Origin: Paenibacillus foliorum
Lineage (GTDB): Bacteria > Bacillota > Bacilli > Paenibacillales > NBRC-103111
Length of the DNA stretch: 41,416 nt
Assembly (NCBI RefSeq): GCF_013141765.1
Contig: NZ_WHOD01000130.1
Span: forward strand, 1 to 41,416
Direction of reading: 5' to 3'
Positions 25,829 through 34,296 of the stretch are shown here, one piece after another. The notes below the pieces were generated by a model. It was not told the origin of the DNA, did no database searches, and saw only the letters and a list, made by a program, of their open reading frames with translations. Numbering within the stretch: the first letter of the stretch is position 1; each line of letters begins with the position of its first letter. A program made the translations under genes and the position numbers.

Positions 25829-25845
25829 GGAGGGGAGTTCTTCTG

Positions 25846-27687
25846 ATGAAATCCATGCTCCATAAGGGTGCTCGTTATTCGTTATTACTGTTAAAAGAGT
25901 TGGCAGCCGCCAGAACCTGGCTGCTATGTTATGTTCTATTGATTTTGCTGCCAGCCTCTTTCCTGCTGTACTTTTATTACGAGCGTTCCTCAGTAATATT
26001 GGAAAAGGAAGTAACCCGCTCCATGCTTCAGACTATGAAACAAACAGGGATCAATCTGACCTATCAATTTGAACGTGTGCGCGATACGTCCAATTCCCTC
26101 TTTATGAATCCTAATCTATATAAGTATTTAGACCAATCGGAGGCGACCGCTCCTATTGGACAACAATTGGTTGTGTTGAAGGATTTGCGTTATATGATGG
26201 ATACGGCTGAGACGAATGGCAACGTGTTTCGCGTCAGGCTGTTTGTGGATAAGTCCAGAATTTATGCTGGAGAGTTGATCAATTTCTTTCCAATGGACAG
26301 CTTGAAAAGTCGGCCTTGGTACAATAGTGTCATTGAAGCCGGGGGTTCAATCGTCTGGATAGGAGCTTATGAGGAGAAATATATCGACAAGGGCAGTGCT
26401 TATGTGCTGTCCACGGCTCGTATGATTCGCGATGCTAAGAAATTCGACCAGATGACGGGCATGCTTGTCATTGATATGACAGAGCAGACCGTAAGAAACA
26501 TACTTGATGCTGTAGATTTATCCAAACAGCAGGTTATTTATATGGTTGACTCCACTGGAATCGCTGTATCGCATGCGGATCAATCTTTGCTTGGCAAGCC
26601 GGTCCTGAGCGCTGATCTGAAGAAATCGATTACAGAAGCAGACGAGGGCATAATTAAAATAGCAGAAGGTGACGATGCGAAATATGCGGTTTTTACAACC
26701 ATACAATCAACAGGCTGGAAGCTGGTGGCCGAGGTGCCGGCATCAGAAATATCGCGTCAGGCGGTTACGCTGAACCGGTTTTCCAGTGTTGCTACATTGC
26801 TTGGAGTATCAATCATGTTCCTCTTGCTGGTGTTCGTTCTGTTGGCTTTTATCATACGTGGGATGAACCGACGCGTTCAGCTTGTCATTCGAACTATTCA
26901 CAAGGAAGGCCTGGAAAGCTTGGATGACCGCAATGCAGCATCCGATGGTCATATCAACGTTCTGGAACGGAGTGTCGATCATTTAATAGATAAGGTTAGA
27001 AATCTGATGGAAGAGACATACAAGACGAAGGTGCTGGAACGGGAAGCCCAGCTTCGTGCCCTACAGGCGCAAATTAATCCGCATTTTCTATACAATACAC
27101 TCGATACGATCAATTGGATTGCCATAGGGCGTAATGCGCATGATATCAGCCAAATGATCGATGCGCTGGCCAAATACTTCAGGCTAAGCTTAAACAAAGG
27201 CAGGGACAACGTTAGTGTAGAGGATGAATTGAACTTAGCCAAAGTTTATTTGGAAATCCAGCAAAGCCGGTTTCCGCAGAGCTTTGAATTTACGGTTGAG
27301 TCAGACCCCGCTATACATAAACATTATATGCCCAAGCTGACCCTTCAGCCTATTGTGGAGAATGCGCTGCTGCATGGAATTCGTAAATCCAAAGGCAAAA
27401 GCGGCCATATCCGAATTACTGCCCATCAGGATGGCGAGGAGCTGGTGCTGTCCGTTTCCGATGACGGAGCCGGCATGGAAGAAGAGACTGCAGGGAAGCT
27501 GCTTAGCGAGCCACGGCCAGAAAGCTCCTTCGATAGCTCTGGCAGCTCTTACGGGCTGTACAATGTTAACGAACGTATCAAGCTATACTCGGGAGAGGGC
27601 TATGGACTGTCCATACGATCCGCACCAGAACAAGGAACGACGGTAACCGTTCGCTTGCGGAGTATCCGTGAGGAGCTGGTAAAATAA
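25846..27687 (+). CDS. Sensor histidine kinase, YesM-like
   Basis: This 613-residue membrane kinase has helix 1 at about residues 22-42 (WLLCYVLLILLPASFLLYFY), an extracellular dCACHE-like sensor to about residue 305, and helix 2 near 310-335 (LLGVSIMFLLLVFVLLAFII). The cytoplasmic part holds a HAMP-like linker, the His_kinase motif QINPHFLYNTLDTINW with His413, and an ATPase with LQPIVENALLHG, SDDGAGM and SSYGLYNVNERI. It partners the long AraC-type regulator just upstream; the start is preceded by AAGGAGGGG. It probably detects the ligand of importer C. The following 250 bp contain a hairpin, then the importer promoter. Confidence 0.92.
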   Translation: MKSMLHKGARYSLLLLKELAAARTWLLCYVLLILLPASFLLYFYYERSSVILEKEVTRSMLQTMKQTGINLTYQFERVRDTSNSLFMNPNLYKYLDQSEATAPIGQQLVVLKDLRYMMDTAETNGNVFRVRLFVDKSRIYAGELINFFPMDSLKSRPWYNSVIEAGGSIVWIGAYEEKYIDKGSAYVLSTARMIRDAKKFDQMTGMLVIDMTEQTVRNILDAVDLSKQQVIYMVDSTGIAVSHADQSLLGKPVLSADLKKSITEADEGIIKIAEGDDAKYAVFTTIQSTGWKLVAEVPASEISRQAVTLNRFSSVATLLGVSIMFLLLVFVLLAFIIRGMNRRVQLVIRTIHKEGLESLDDRNAASDGHINVLERSVDHLIDKVRNLMEETYKTKVLEREAQLRALQAQINPHFLYNTLDTINWIAIGRNAHDISQMIDALAKYFRLSLNKGRDNVSVEDELNLAKVYLEIQQSRFPQSFEFTVESDPAIHKHYMPKLTLQPIVENALLHGIRKSKGKSGHIRITAHQDGEELVLSVSDDGAGMEEETAGKLLSEPRPESSFDSSGSSYGLYNVNERIKLYSGEGYGLSIRSAPEQGTTVTVRLRSIREELVK

Positions 27688-27752
27688 TTGATGGATTCTC
27701 ATAGCTAGTTAGCCCGCCAGATTGCATTTTTCAGAAAGATCATTTTATAAGA

Positions 27753-27908
27753 AAATGGCGCTCTTAACCCCGCTTGAAATCGGGAATGGGAGGGCCATTT
27801 GTTGTCTATTATCCGTTATTAACCGTACTTATTCGACAAAAGGCAGTAGGATTAAACCAGAAATCATAGCTTTACCCTCTACTGAGCTTTTTACAAACCC
27901 GATATAAT
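27753..27908 (+). promoter_or_regulatory. Intergenic region with hairpin and -10 element before importer C
   Basis: The 252-bp gap between the kinase and permease genes has a hairpin, AAATGGC (27753-27759) with GCCATTT (27794-27800), that may end the kinase transcript. A perfect -10, TATAAT (27903-27908), lies 31 bases before the permease ATG; its -35 (around 27880) is weak, as expected for a promoter that needs an activator such as the AraC-type regulator. No gene is seen here. Confidence 0.45.
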
Positions 27909-27939
27909 CACATTACAAGCACAGGAGGTGACAACAATC

Positions 27940-28908
27940 ATGAATACAACAACTACAGCAAACTTAGATAGTAAAGAGATTAGCCCTGAGCTTGACGTCA
28001 AACGGGACAGCCGGTGGAAGCTGTTTCGCAACAATTTGGACATGTACATTTTGTTGGTGCCGGGACTTCTTTTCCTTCTACTATTCAAGTACACACCCAT
28101 GTATGGAATTGTGATAGCCTTTCAAGACTTCAATATTTTTGATGGAATAGCGGGCAGTAAATGGGTAGGGCTGGAGCAATTCCAGAAGCTGGTTCATTCC
28201 GATGAATTCATCCAAGTGTTTGTCAACACATTATTGATTAGCTTTTACAAAATTGTTCTGTTGTTTCCCATCCCGATCGCAGTCGCCTTGCTATTAAATG
28301 AGGTACGCAGGATGTTTTTCAAACGAACCATACAAACCATCATCTATTTGCCCCATTTCTTGTCCTGGGTGATTATTTCGGGCTTATTCATCAACATTTT
28401 GTCTCCTTCAGGCGGTTTGCTCAATCAACTCATACGATCGTTTGGGGCCGAGCCGATTTCCTTCCTGCTGGATAATGGATTTTTCAGAAGTGTTGTCGTC
28501 TTCACAGCAGGGTGGAAGGAAGTTGGCTGGAACGCTATCATCTTTATTGCAGCGATTGCGGGTATCGAGCAGGAGCAATATGAAGCGGCAGCCATTGATG
28601 GAGCGGGGCGAATTAAGCAGATGTTTTACATCACGCTGCCGGGTATATTGCCTACCATCGTATTAATGTTCATTTTGCGTATAGGCCATCTGCTGGATGC
28701 TGGAACCGAACAAATACTGACTCTGTACAATCCGGTGGTTTATCAGACGGGGGACGTTATTGGGACCTATGTATACCGCATGGGGCTTGGCAAAATGGAT
28801 TACAGCTTCAGCACAGCGGTAGGATTATTTAACTCAGTGGTTGGTTTCCTGCTCATTATTTTCGGCAACATGCTTAGTAAAAAATTGCTCAATCGAAGTA
28901 TATGGTAA
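27940..28908 (+). CDS. ABC sugar importer C, permease 1 (LplB type)
   Basis: This 322-residue membrane permease starts at ATG 27940, nine bases after AGGAGGTG; the GTG at 27928 lies inside that ribosome site. Six helices begin near residue 36 (MYILLVPGLLFLLLFKYTPM). The EAA loop is YEAAAIDGAGRIKQMFYITLP. It has the YTPMYGIVIAFQDF motif shared with the other LplB-like permeases here. It is 15 bp before permease 2. It forms importer C with the next two genes, without a local ATPase. Confidence 0.9.
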   Translation: MNTTTTANLDSKEISPELDVKRDSRWKLFRNNLDMYILLVPGLLFLLLFKYTPMYGIVIAFQDFNIFDGIAGSKWVGLEQFQKLVHSDEFIQVFVNTLLISFYKIVLLFPIPIAVALLLNEVRRMFFKRTIQTIIYLPHFLSWVIISGLFINILSPSGGLLNQLIRSFGAEPISFLLDNGFFRSVVVFTAGWKEVGWNAIIFIAAIAGIEQEQYEAAAIDGAGRIKQMFYITLPGILPTIVLMFILRIGHLLDAGTEQILTLYNPVVYQTGDVIGTYVYRMGLGKMDYSFSTAVGLFNSVVGFLLIIFGNMLSKKLLNRSIW

Positions 28909-28923
28909 AAGGAGGCAGGAACG

Positions 28924-29799
28924 ATGCGTAGAAAATCAATAGCTGACTTGAGCTTGGATGTATGTGCTTATACATTTCTCCTTCTTATGGCTGCGTCCAC
29001 ACTGCTTCCGTTTGCCAATGTGCTTTCGAAATCGATCAGTGAAGAATGGGCAGTAGTTTCAGGTAAGGTTGGTATTTTTCCAGTAGGCTTTCAGCTGCAC
29101 ACGATGGAGTATGTAGTCACATCCGCTCAATTTATTCGCTCTTTTATGGTTTCAGTTGGTATAACGGTGGTAGGGACGCTTATATCGATCCTTTTGACAG
29201 CGGTTACGGCTTACCCTTTGTCGAAAAGACATTTGCCGGGAATCAGCTTCATTATGGTGCTTTTCGTTTTCACGATGATGTTTAATGGGGGCATTATTCC
29301 GAATTATTTGCTGATGCGCAACTTGAATTTGATCAACAGCTTATGGTCGCTTATTTTACCTGCTATGATCAGTGTCTTCAATCTCTTAGTTATTAAAAGC
29401 TACTACGAGAGCTTGCCGGAAGCGCTTGAGGACTCAGCCAAAATGGACGGTGCCAAAACCTACACCATCTTGTTCCGAATCATTCTTCCGCTTAGCGGAC
29501 CGGTACTGGCTACGATTGGATTGTTCTACGCGGTTTATTTCTGGAATGATTTTTTCAATCCGATGCTCTATATAAGCGATGCGTCATTAAAGCCTTTACA
29601 GCTGTATTTGCGGGATATCGTCATGGATGCGGATTCCTCTTCGGCTCTGAACAAAAGCGTAGACGATTTAATGAATGTTTCACCTGAAGGTGTACGTGCA
29701 GCCACGGTTATCGCTTCCACGATTCCTATTTTGCTGGTGTATCCGTTCCTGCAGAAATATTTTATAAAAGGCGTTCTCATAGGTTCCGTGAAAGGCTAA
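28924..29799 (+). CDS. ABC sugar importer C, permease 2 (YtcP/LplC type)
   Basis: This 291-residue permease has about six helices, the EAA-loop variant LEDSAKMDGAKTYTILFRIILP, and the C-terminus YPFLQKYFIKGVLIGSVKG that matches the two other YtcP-like copies. It starts five bases after AAAGGAGGC. A 71-bp gap containing a small hairpin (29810-29830) separates it from the binding-protein gene. Confidence 0.9.
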   Translation: MRRKSIADLSLDVCAYTFLLLMAASTLLPFANVLSKSISEEWAVVSGKVGIFPVGFQLHTMEYVVTSAQFIRSFMVSVGITVVGTLISILLTAVTAYPLSKRHLPGISFIMVLFVFTMMFNGGIIPNYLLMRNLNLINSLWSLILPAMISVFNLLVIKSYYESLPEALEDSAKMDGAKTYTILFRIILPLSGPVLATIGLFYAVYFWNDFFNPMLYISDASLKPLQLYLRDIVMDADSSSALNKSVDDLMNVSPEGVRAATVIASTIPILLVYPFLQKYFIKGVLIGSVKG

Positions 29800-29809
29800 G
29801 CAAGCATTC

Positions 29810-29830
29810 AATCCCTGGTATTGAGGGGTT
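29810..29830 (+). promoter_or_regulatory. Small hairpin between permease and binding-protein genes
   Basis: AATCCCT (29810-29816) can pair with AGGGGTT (29824-29830) with one wobble around a 7-base loop. No T-run follows, so it is unlikely to terminate. It could be an mRNA processing or stability element that raises binding-protein message over permease message. Confidence 0.3.
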
Positions 29831-29870
29831 AATGATACAGAGATTGTAAATTAAACTAGGAGGGTTTTCT

Positions 29871-31415
29871 ATGAACAAAAAGAAATGGCTCCTCATTACA
29901 TTGGCTGCAATGACCCTGACTTCTGCTGCTTGCTCATCCAAAGGGGGAGATACCTCAGCGACGGCTCCCGCCCCATCCGGATCCACACCTGCTCCCGCTG
30001 CCAAGAATGAAGTGAAACCGACATTGAAATCGCTGCAAATTTGGCAAAAGGACGACTATAACACGTATCCGGTAGCTAAAGTACTGGAAGACAAAACCGG
30101 TTATAAAGTGCAGTATGAAATGCTTCCTCAGGATAAACCTCAAGACAAGCTTAATTTGTTGATTGCATCTGCAGAACCGTATGATGCTATTACGACCAAT
30201 GGCGGCAGTGAATTTAAAGCGCTTTATTCCGATTATGCGAAAAAAGGGGCTTTAGTTGATTTAACGCCTCTGATCGATAAGTTTGGTCCGAACATTAAAG
30301 CATCCGTGTCACAGGAAACATTCGATGCTGCCAAAGTGGACGGGAAAATTTACGCTATTCCTACCAAGGCCATTAACTTTTCAAGCACAGGCTTGATGAT
30401 TCGCCAGGACTGGTTGGATAAGTTAGGTCTGAAAATGCCAACTACGCTGGAGGAACTGACGACCGTTCTGAAGGCATTCAAAGAGAAGGACCCAGGCGGT
30501 AACGGCGATAAAAACGTTGCATTAACACTAAAGGGAGACGATCCATTCCTGCAAAATGTGGTCGGTGCGTTCGGGATGCCTAACTTTTGGAATCCGGTTG
30601 ATGGCAAGCTGACTCCGCGTACATTGGACCCAGCCTTTAAAGAATATGTGGGGTTCATGGGCGATCTGTTCAAGCAAGGGCTACTGGATAAAGAATTTGG
30701 TGTAAATAAAGATGCTACGATGAAAGAAAAATTCACTAGCGGCCGTGCCGGCGTTATCCCGCTTAACTGGTCCGATGTTCCTACCATTGCGGATGCACTG
30801 AAAAAAAATCAACCTGATGCCAAAATGGTTTTTGCCCCGGCTTTGAAGGGCCCAAGCGGCAAAATGGGCTTCTCCGCCTCCTCAGGTTTTGACCGGATCA
30901 CCTTCATCCCTAAATCCTCCAAACATATTGAGGACACGATTAAATGGATGAATGCCAAGCTGGAGAAGGATACTTTCAGAACGATGGCGATAGGTGAGGA
31001 AGGAAAACACTTTACATTTAAAGACGGTGCGTATAACCCGATTTTGCCGATATTCACCGATGAACGGAATCAGGCCAATAATTACTTGATGGGCGTTGAC
31101 GAGAAAAATTATCCGATCTACTGGCAAGCACGTGTACGTAAAGATCCTCGTTTATTTGAAGCTTGGGAGTTTCTGAATGTGAAGCAGCCTACAGAAGTAA
31201 GGATTATCGACCCGTTGGGAATGGCACCGTTTATGCCTGAGTATTCGAAAAATTTCCAACAGCTCAACACGATGGTTAATGATTACACTGTGAAATTGAT
31301 TTTTGGCGCAGAGTCTATCACGGGATTGGAAGCTTTCCAACAAAAGTATAAAGCAGCCGGCAGCGATGCGAGCTATAAAGAAGTTAACGATTGGTACACT
31401 ACTTTGAAAAAATAA
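29871..31415 (+). CDS. ABC sugar importer C, extracellular solute-binding lipoprotein
   Basis: This 514-residue lipoprotein has a short signal peptide ending in the lipobox TSAAC (Cys21 lipidated), and an Ala/Pro/Ser linker rich in PAPSG-type residues. DPGGNGDKNVALTL at about residue 207 is a degenerate form of the calcium loop intact in the other two: an acidic position is lost (DGN versus GGN). The ribosome site is AGGAGGG. It is expected to deliver an oligosaccharide to permeases 27940/28924 and perhaps to signal to the YesM-like kinase. It is followed by a hairpin interrupted by a structured repeat. Confidence 0.92.
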   Translation: MNKKKWLLITLAAMTLTSAACSSKGGDTSATAPAPSGSTPAPAAKNEVKPTLKSLQIWQKDDYNTYPVAKVLEDKTGYKVQYEMLPQDKPQDKLNLLIASAEPYDAITTNGGSEFKALYSDYAKKGALVDLTPLIDKFGPNIKASVSQETFDAAKVDGKIYAIPTKAINFSSTGLMIRQDWLDKLGLKMPTTLEELTTVLKAFKEKDPGGNGDKNVALTLKGDDPFLQNVVGAFGMPNFWNPVDGKLTPRTLDPAFKEYVGFMGDLFKQGLLDKEFGVNKDATMKEKFTSGRAGVIPLNWSDVPTIADALKKNQPDAKMVFAPALKGPSGKMGFSASSGFDRITFIPKSSKHIEDTIKWMNAKLEKDTFRTMAIGEEGKHFTFKDGAYNPILPIFTDERNQANNYLMGVDEKNYPIYWQARVRKDPRLFEAWEFLNVKQPTEVRIIDPLGMAPFMPEYSKNFQQLNTMVNDYTVKLIFGAESITGLEAFQQKYKAAGSDASYKEVNDWYTTLKK

Positions 31416-31420
31416 CAGGT

Positions 31421-31654
31421 AGCAAATAGAAAGCAGCTTATCTTTTAAAGTACCTGTTCAAAAAGTTAACTTTTCAGCACCGAAAAGGTTGCAAGAACCT
31501 GAAAAAGGAGGAGCGAAGTTTAGGGAAACCTAAATGAGCACCGGACTTCGAAGGTGAATGCAAGATTCGATGTCGAATAAGCTTCCTGAGATACTTCGTG
31601 ATCAAAAGGGGACTTTTTGAACGACCTCTTAAAAGCGGCTGTTTTCTGTTTGCT
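31421..31654 (+). terminator. Long hairpin behind binding protein C, interrupted by a repeat
   Basis: Arms 31421-31437 (AGCAAATAGAAAGCAGC) and 31638-31654 (GCTGTTTTCTGTTTGCT) pair over all 17 positions in RNA, two of them by G-U. The right arm is followed by TACGATTTTTC. Without the 31449-31628 insert they would form a compact stem-loop of the attenuator or terminator kind between binding protein C and the FAD-oxidoreductase gene. With the insert they are about 200 bases apart. Confidence 0.6.
31449..31628. repeat. MITE-like, highly structured intergenic repeat (~180 bp)
   Basis: The element has imperfect terminal inverted repeats built on GTTCAAAAAGT plus CTTTT (left near 31456-31473, right near 31593-31615). 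It is flanked by TTAA on both sides (31445-31448 and 31629-31632), a possible target duplication. The interior has local stems: TTTAGG/CCTAAA capped by GAAA (31519-31534), inside CGAAGT/ACTTCG (31514-31519 and 31545-31550), and ATTCGA/TCGAAT (31565-31578). No ORF is present. From memory, similar sequences occur in many Paenibacillus intergenic regions; I could not check this. A partial copy lies at 17634-17670. Confidence 0.7.
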
Positions 31655-31690
31655 TACGATTTTTCATCATAAATTTGAGGAGGAAATCAA

Positions 31691-33103
31691 ATGACCATCA
31701 AATTGTCTACTGTCACCATCCCGCAGCAGGAGCTTACCGTATCCTATACACCGGATGTTGTAGTCATCGGCGGAGGAGCTACAGGCATTGCTGCGGCAAT
31801 TGCAGCTGCTAGGAATGGCGCGGATACGCTGCTAATAGAGCAGCGAGGTTACATGGGCGGTATGGGGACCGCAGCGCTCGTTCCCGCATTCTGCCCTTAT
31901 ACCGATGGGGAGAAACCGGTCATAAGAGGTATCGGGTTGGATCTCATGGAGAAGATGAAGCAAGCCTCTGGCGATATCTATATGAGCATGCATAAAGACA
32001 GGCTGGACTGGGTTCCGATTGATGTGGAAGTATTGAAACGCATCTATGACCTTGAAGTGACTCAAAGTGGAGCTAAGGTGCTGTTCCATACATTTGTTGA
32101 TCAAGTGCTTTCAGAAGGTGAGCAGATTCAAGGAATAGTGATCAGCAACAAAAGCGGCCGTTCGGTTGTTCAAGCGAAGCTGTACATCGATGCTACGGGT
32201 GATGCGGATATGGCAGCATTGGCCGGAGTACCCTTTCACATCGGTGGAGAGGAAGGGGAGCTTCAGCCGGGCACGATGTGCTTTATCTTATCCGGTTTGG
32301 ACAAGGATAAATTTGATAAATTTATCCAGGAAACAGGTCAAGGCGGCCAGTTGCCGGATACGGTCACGCAAGCGCAGCAAAACGGCGATTTGCCGGAGGG
32401 ACGTAAGCGAATCTCCGGCACTGCTTGGCTCTCGAAGTCAGTGGCCGGTTTTAATTTCGGCCATGTATTTGGCATTGATGGTACGAAAGCAGAGGATTTA
32501 ACCTACGCTGCTATAGAAGGCAGGAAATTGATCGAGACGCAGCTTCGCTTCTTGCACAAGTATGTGCCCGGCTTCGAGAACGCGCATCTGGTCCATTCAG
32601 GCGATCAAATCGGAATCCGTGAAACGCGTCGAATTGTAGGAGACTACACGTTGGTGGTAGATGACTTTCTCCAAATGCGCACCTTTGAAGATGATATCGC
32701 GCGTAATTCCTATTTCATCGATATTCATCTGGCTAACGCGCAGAGCACTATGGCCATCAAGCATTTGCCGAAGGGACAATCGCATGGCGTTCCATACCGC
32801 TGCATGCTGCCCCAGGGCAAGGAGAACCTGATTGTGGCCGGGCGCTCGGTGTCTTCGGATCGTCCCGTACAAGGCTCCCTGAGAGTGATGCCGAACTGCT
32901 TTGCAATGGGGCAGGCGGCAGGAACCGCTGCTGCCATGGCCGCGGAATCCAATACCGGATTCCGCGGAGTCGACATTCGGGCGCTGCAGATTACGTTGAT
33001 TGAGCAGGGAGCATGGCTGGGCGACCGTGAGGAAGCGGTATTTGAAGTCGTGGCGGCTGGCATGAGCCCGACAGCTGAAGTTAAATATGATGAAGAAGCT
33101 TGA
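31691..33103 (+). CDS. FAD-dependent oxidoreductase (FAD_oxidored family)
   Basis: This 470-residue flavoprotein has an N-terminal dinucleotide-binding fold VVVIGGGATGIAAAIAAARN at residues ~22-41 and an Glu-Gln-Arg end of the second strand (LLIEQRGYMGGMGT). Later it has YIDATGDADMAALAG and a C-terminal FAD contact region with RVMPNCFAMGQAAGTAAAMA. It matches the family often found beside polysaccharide-use genes and annotated only as FAD-dependent oxidoreductase. There is no signal peptide, so it is cytoplasmic. It starts behind GAGGAGG and overlaps the following SGNH gene by 17 bases. As the last enzymes of the importer C region, these two probably act on its cargo. Substrate unknown. Confidence 0.87.
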   Translation: MTIKLSTVTIPQQELTVSYTPDVVVIGGGATGIAAAIAAARNGADTLLIEQRGYMGGMGTAALVPAFCPYTDGEKPVIRGIGLDLMEKMKQASGDIYMSMHKDRLDWVPIDVEVLKRIYDLEVTQSGAKVLFHTFVDQVLSEGEQIQGIVISNKSGRSVVQAKLYIDATGDADMAALAGVPFHIGGEEGELQPGTMCFILSGLDKDKFDKFIQETGQGGQLPDTVTQAQQNGDLPEGRKRISGTAWLSKSVAGFNFGHVFGIDGTKAEDLTYAAIEGRKLIETQLRFLHKYVPGFENAHLVHSGDQIGIRETRRIVGDYTLVVDDFLQMRTFEDDIARNSYFIDIHLANAQSTMAIKHLPKGQSHGVPYRCMLPQGKENLIVAGRSVSSDRPVQGSLRVMPNCFAMGQAAGTAAAMAAESNTGFRGVDIRALQITLIEQGAWLGDREEAVFEVVAAGMSPTAEVKYDEEA

Positions 33104-33746
33104 GGGTTGGCTTGAAGCGGGCCCATGGAATCACGAAGCCAATCGATGGCGAGGTAAGAGCTGGGGGACGCTTGGTGACAGCATTACAGAGGCAAACGGC
33201 TATCAGCCGCTTGTATCCAGCGGGCTTGGTTTGAGCCAGGTAATGAATTACGGCAAAAGCGGCTGCACCATGACGGCTGGTGGTGACAGAGATTATGGTG
33301 CAACCGTGAATGTCGGTCGGAATATCGACCCAACGCTCGATTGTGTGACTATTTTTGCTGGAGTGAACGATTTTCGCTTGGATAAACCGTTAGGAGAACC
33401 TGACAGCTATGATATATTGACCTTCTATGGAGCCTATCGAACGTTAATCGAGCATATTTTAACGAATAATCCCTGCTGCCGGTTGAATCTGTGGACTCCA
33501 TTGCCAAGAGATAAGGATGGATATGACATATTCAGTACGAATACGGTAGGGCGCCGATTAGTTGATTATGTTGATGCTATACGGATGATAGGAATTAACT
33601 ATTCTTTGCCTTTGTTGGATTTGTATGCGGTGAGTGGATTTAACAAGTTAACGATGCATTACTATACATCGGATGGGCTTCATCCGAACGAGAACGGACA
33701 TCAGCGCATAGCTGATTTGGCTGTTTCGTTTCTCTCGAGGCTGTAG
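33087..33746 (+). CDS. SGNH/GDSL-type hydrolase
   Basis: This 219-residue esterase-like protein has all SGNH blocks: GTLGDSITEANG (nucleophile Ser), a Gly in the NYGKSG segment, FAGVNDF (Asn) and DGLHPNENGH (catalytic Asp and His). There is no signal peptide, so it should act in the cytoplasm, for example removing acetyl or other acyl groups from imported sugars. The start overlaps the oxidoreductase gene by 17 bases (ATGATG; the second ATG at 33090 is equally possible) with a weak ribosome site. This indicates translational coupling. The length is standard for single-domain SGNH hydrolases. Confidence 0.87.
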   Translation: MMKKLEGWLEAGPWNHEANRWRGKSWGTLGDSITEANGYQPLVSSGLGLSQVMNYGKSGCTMTAGGDRDYGATVNVGRNIDPTLDCVTIFAGVNDFRLDKPLGEPDSYDILTFYGAYRTLIEHILTNNPCCRLNLWTPLPRDKDGYDIFSTNTVGRRLVDYVDAIRMIGINYSLPLLDLYAVSGFNKLTMHYYTSDGLHPNENGHQRIADLAVSFLSRL

Positions 33747-33800
33747 ATAGAGCAGTAACGACGGAGCGGCGGAAGTGAGGAGAGTAAGCTCTTATTTAGT

Positions 33801-33850
33801 ACAACCAAGACTCCATTACCAACGTTGAGTGGTGATGGAGTCTTGGTTGT
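33801..33850. terminator. 21-bp near-perfect hairpin after the SGNH gene
   Basis: Left arm 33801-33821 (ACAACCAAGACTCCATTACC then A) pairs with right arm 33830-33850 with a single T-G wobble around an 8-base loop. It lies 54 bp after the SGNH stop and is the likely end of the importer C transcript, although no strong T-run follows. Confidence 0.6.
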
Positions 33851-33929
33851 GCTTGTGATGGAATATTCTGATAGCAATTGCTGAGCCAGGGGGGGCGTGG
33901 GTTGAGAACCAAGTTAGTGGAAGTGCTCG

Positions 33930-34104
33930 TTCCGTTATTTCTAGAAAAGCATATAAAATAGGGGGATAGCGGAACTAGAAGTTCCGCTATCTCTTGGTTT
34001 ATGCGTAAATTGGCCGCATTCCCCCAAATAACGGAATTGAGGCTTCCGCTATTGTGTTCAATTTGTCATGGCGGGTTGAATAACGGAACTTCTGGTTCCG
34101 CTAA
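33930..34104. repeat. Cluster of short palindromes of the AATAACGGAA/TTCCGCTATT type
   Basis: Related dyads recur: a partial one at about 33930-33944 (GTTCCGTTATTTCTA), GATAGCGGAACT/AGTTCCGCTATC at 33965-33991 (perfect 12-bp stem, 3-base loop), AATAACGGAA/TTCCGCTATT at 34027-34053, and AATAACGGAAC/GTTCCGCTAA at 34079-34104. They look like copies of one REP-like intergenic repeat. No gene is seen between 33747 and 34543. Confidence 0.7.
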
Positions 34105-34164
34105 GGTATAGTTCTGAGCAGCATTAATATATTCCCATAATTTAACAAAATTGTTTGACAGGCA

Positions 34165-34209
34165 AACAAGCTTCCATTCCCACTTTGATAGGGGTCATAG
34201 AAGCTTGTT
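34165..34209. terminator. Hairpin, possible terminator for the ABC-F gene
   Basis: AACAAGCTTC (34165-34174) and GAAGCTTGTT (34200-34209) form a perfect 10-bp stem around a 25-base loop that can add a CCC/GGG pairing. It lies downstream of the minus-strand ABC-F gene, beyond the hexamer repeat, so the repeat would be in that gene's 3' untranslated RNA. Confidence 0.45.
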
Positions 34210-34296
34210 GGTTTAAATTTGTTGAGGGGTTCGTTCAGTAAGCTTTTGGGATAGTCCTGCAGTCCCTTGCTCGTCCCGTACCATCCCCGCACACGT

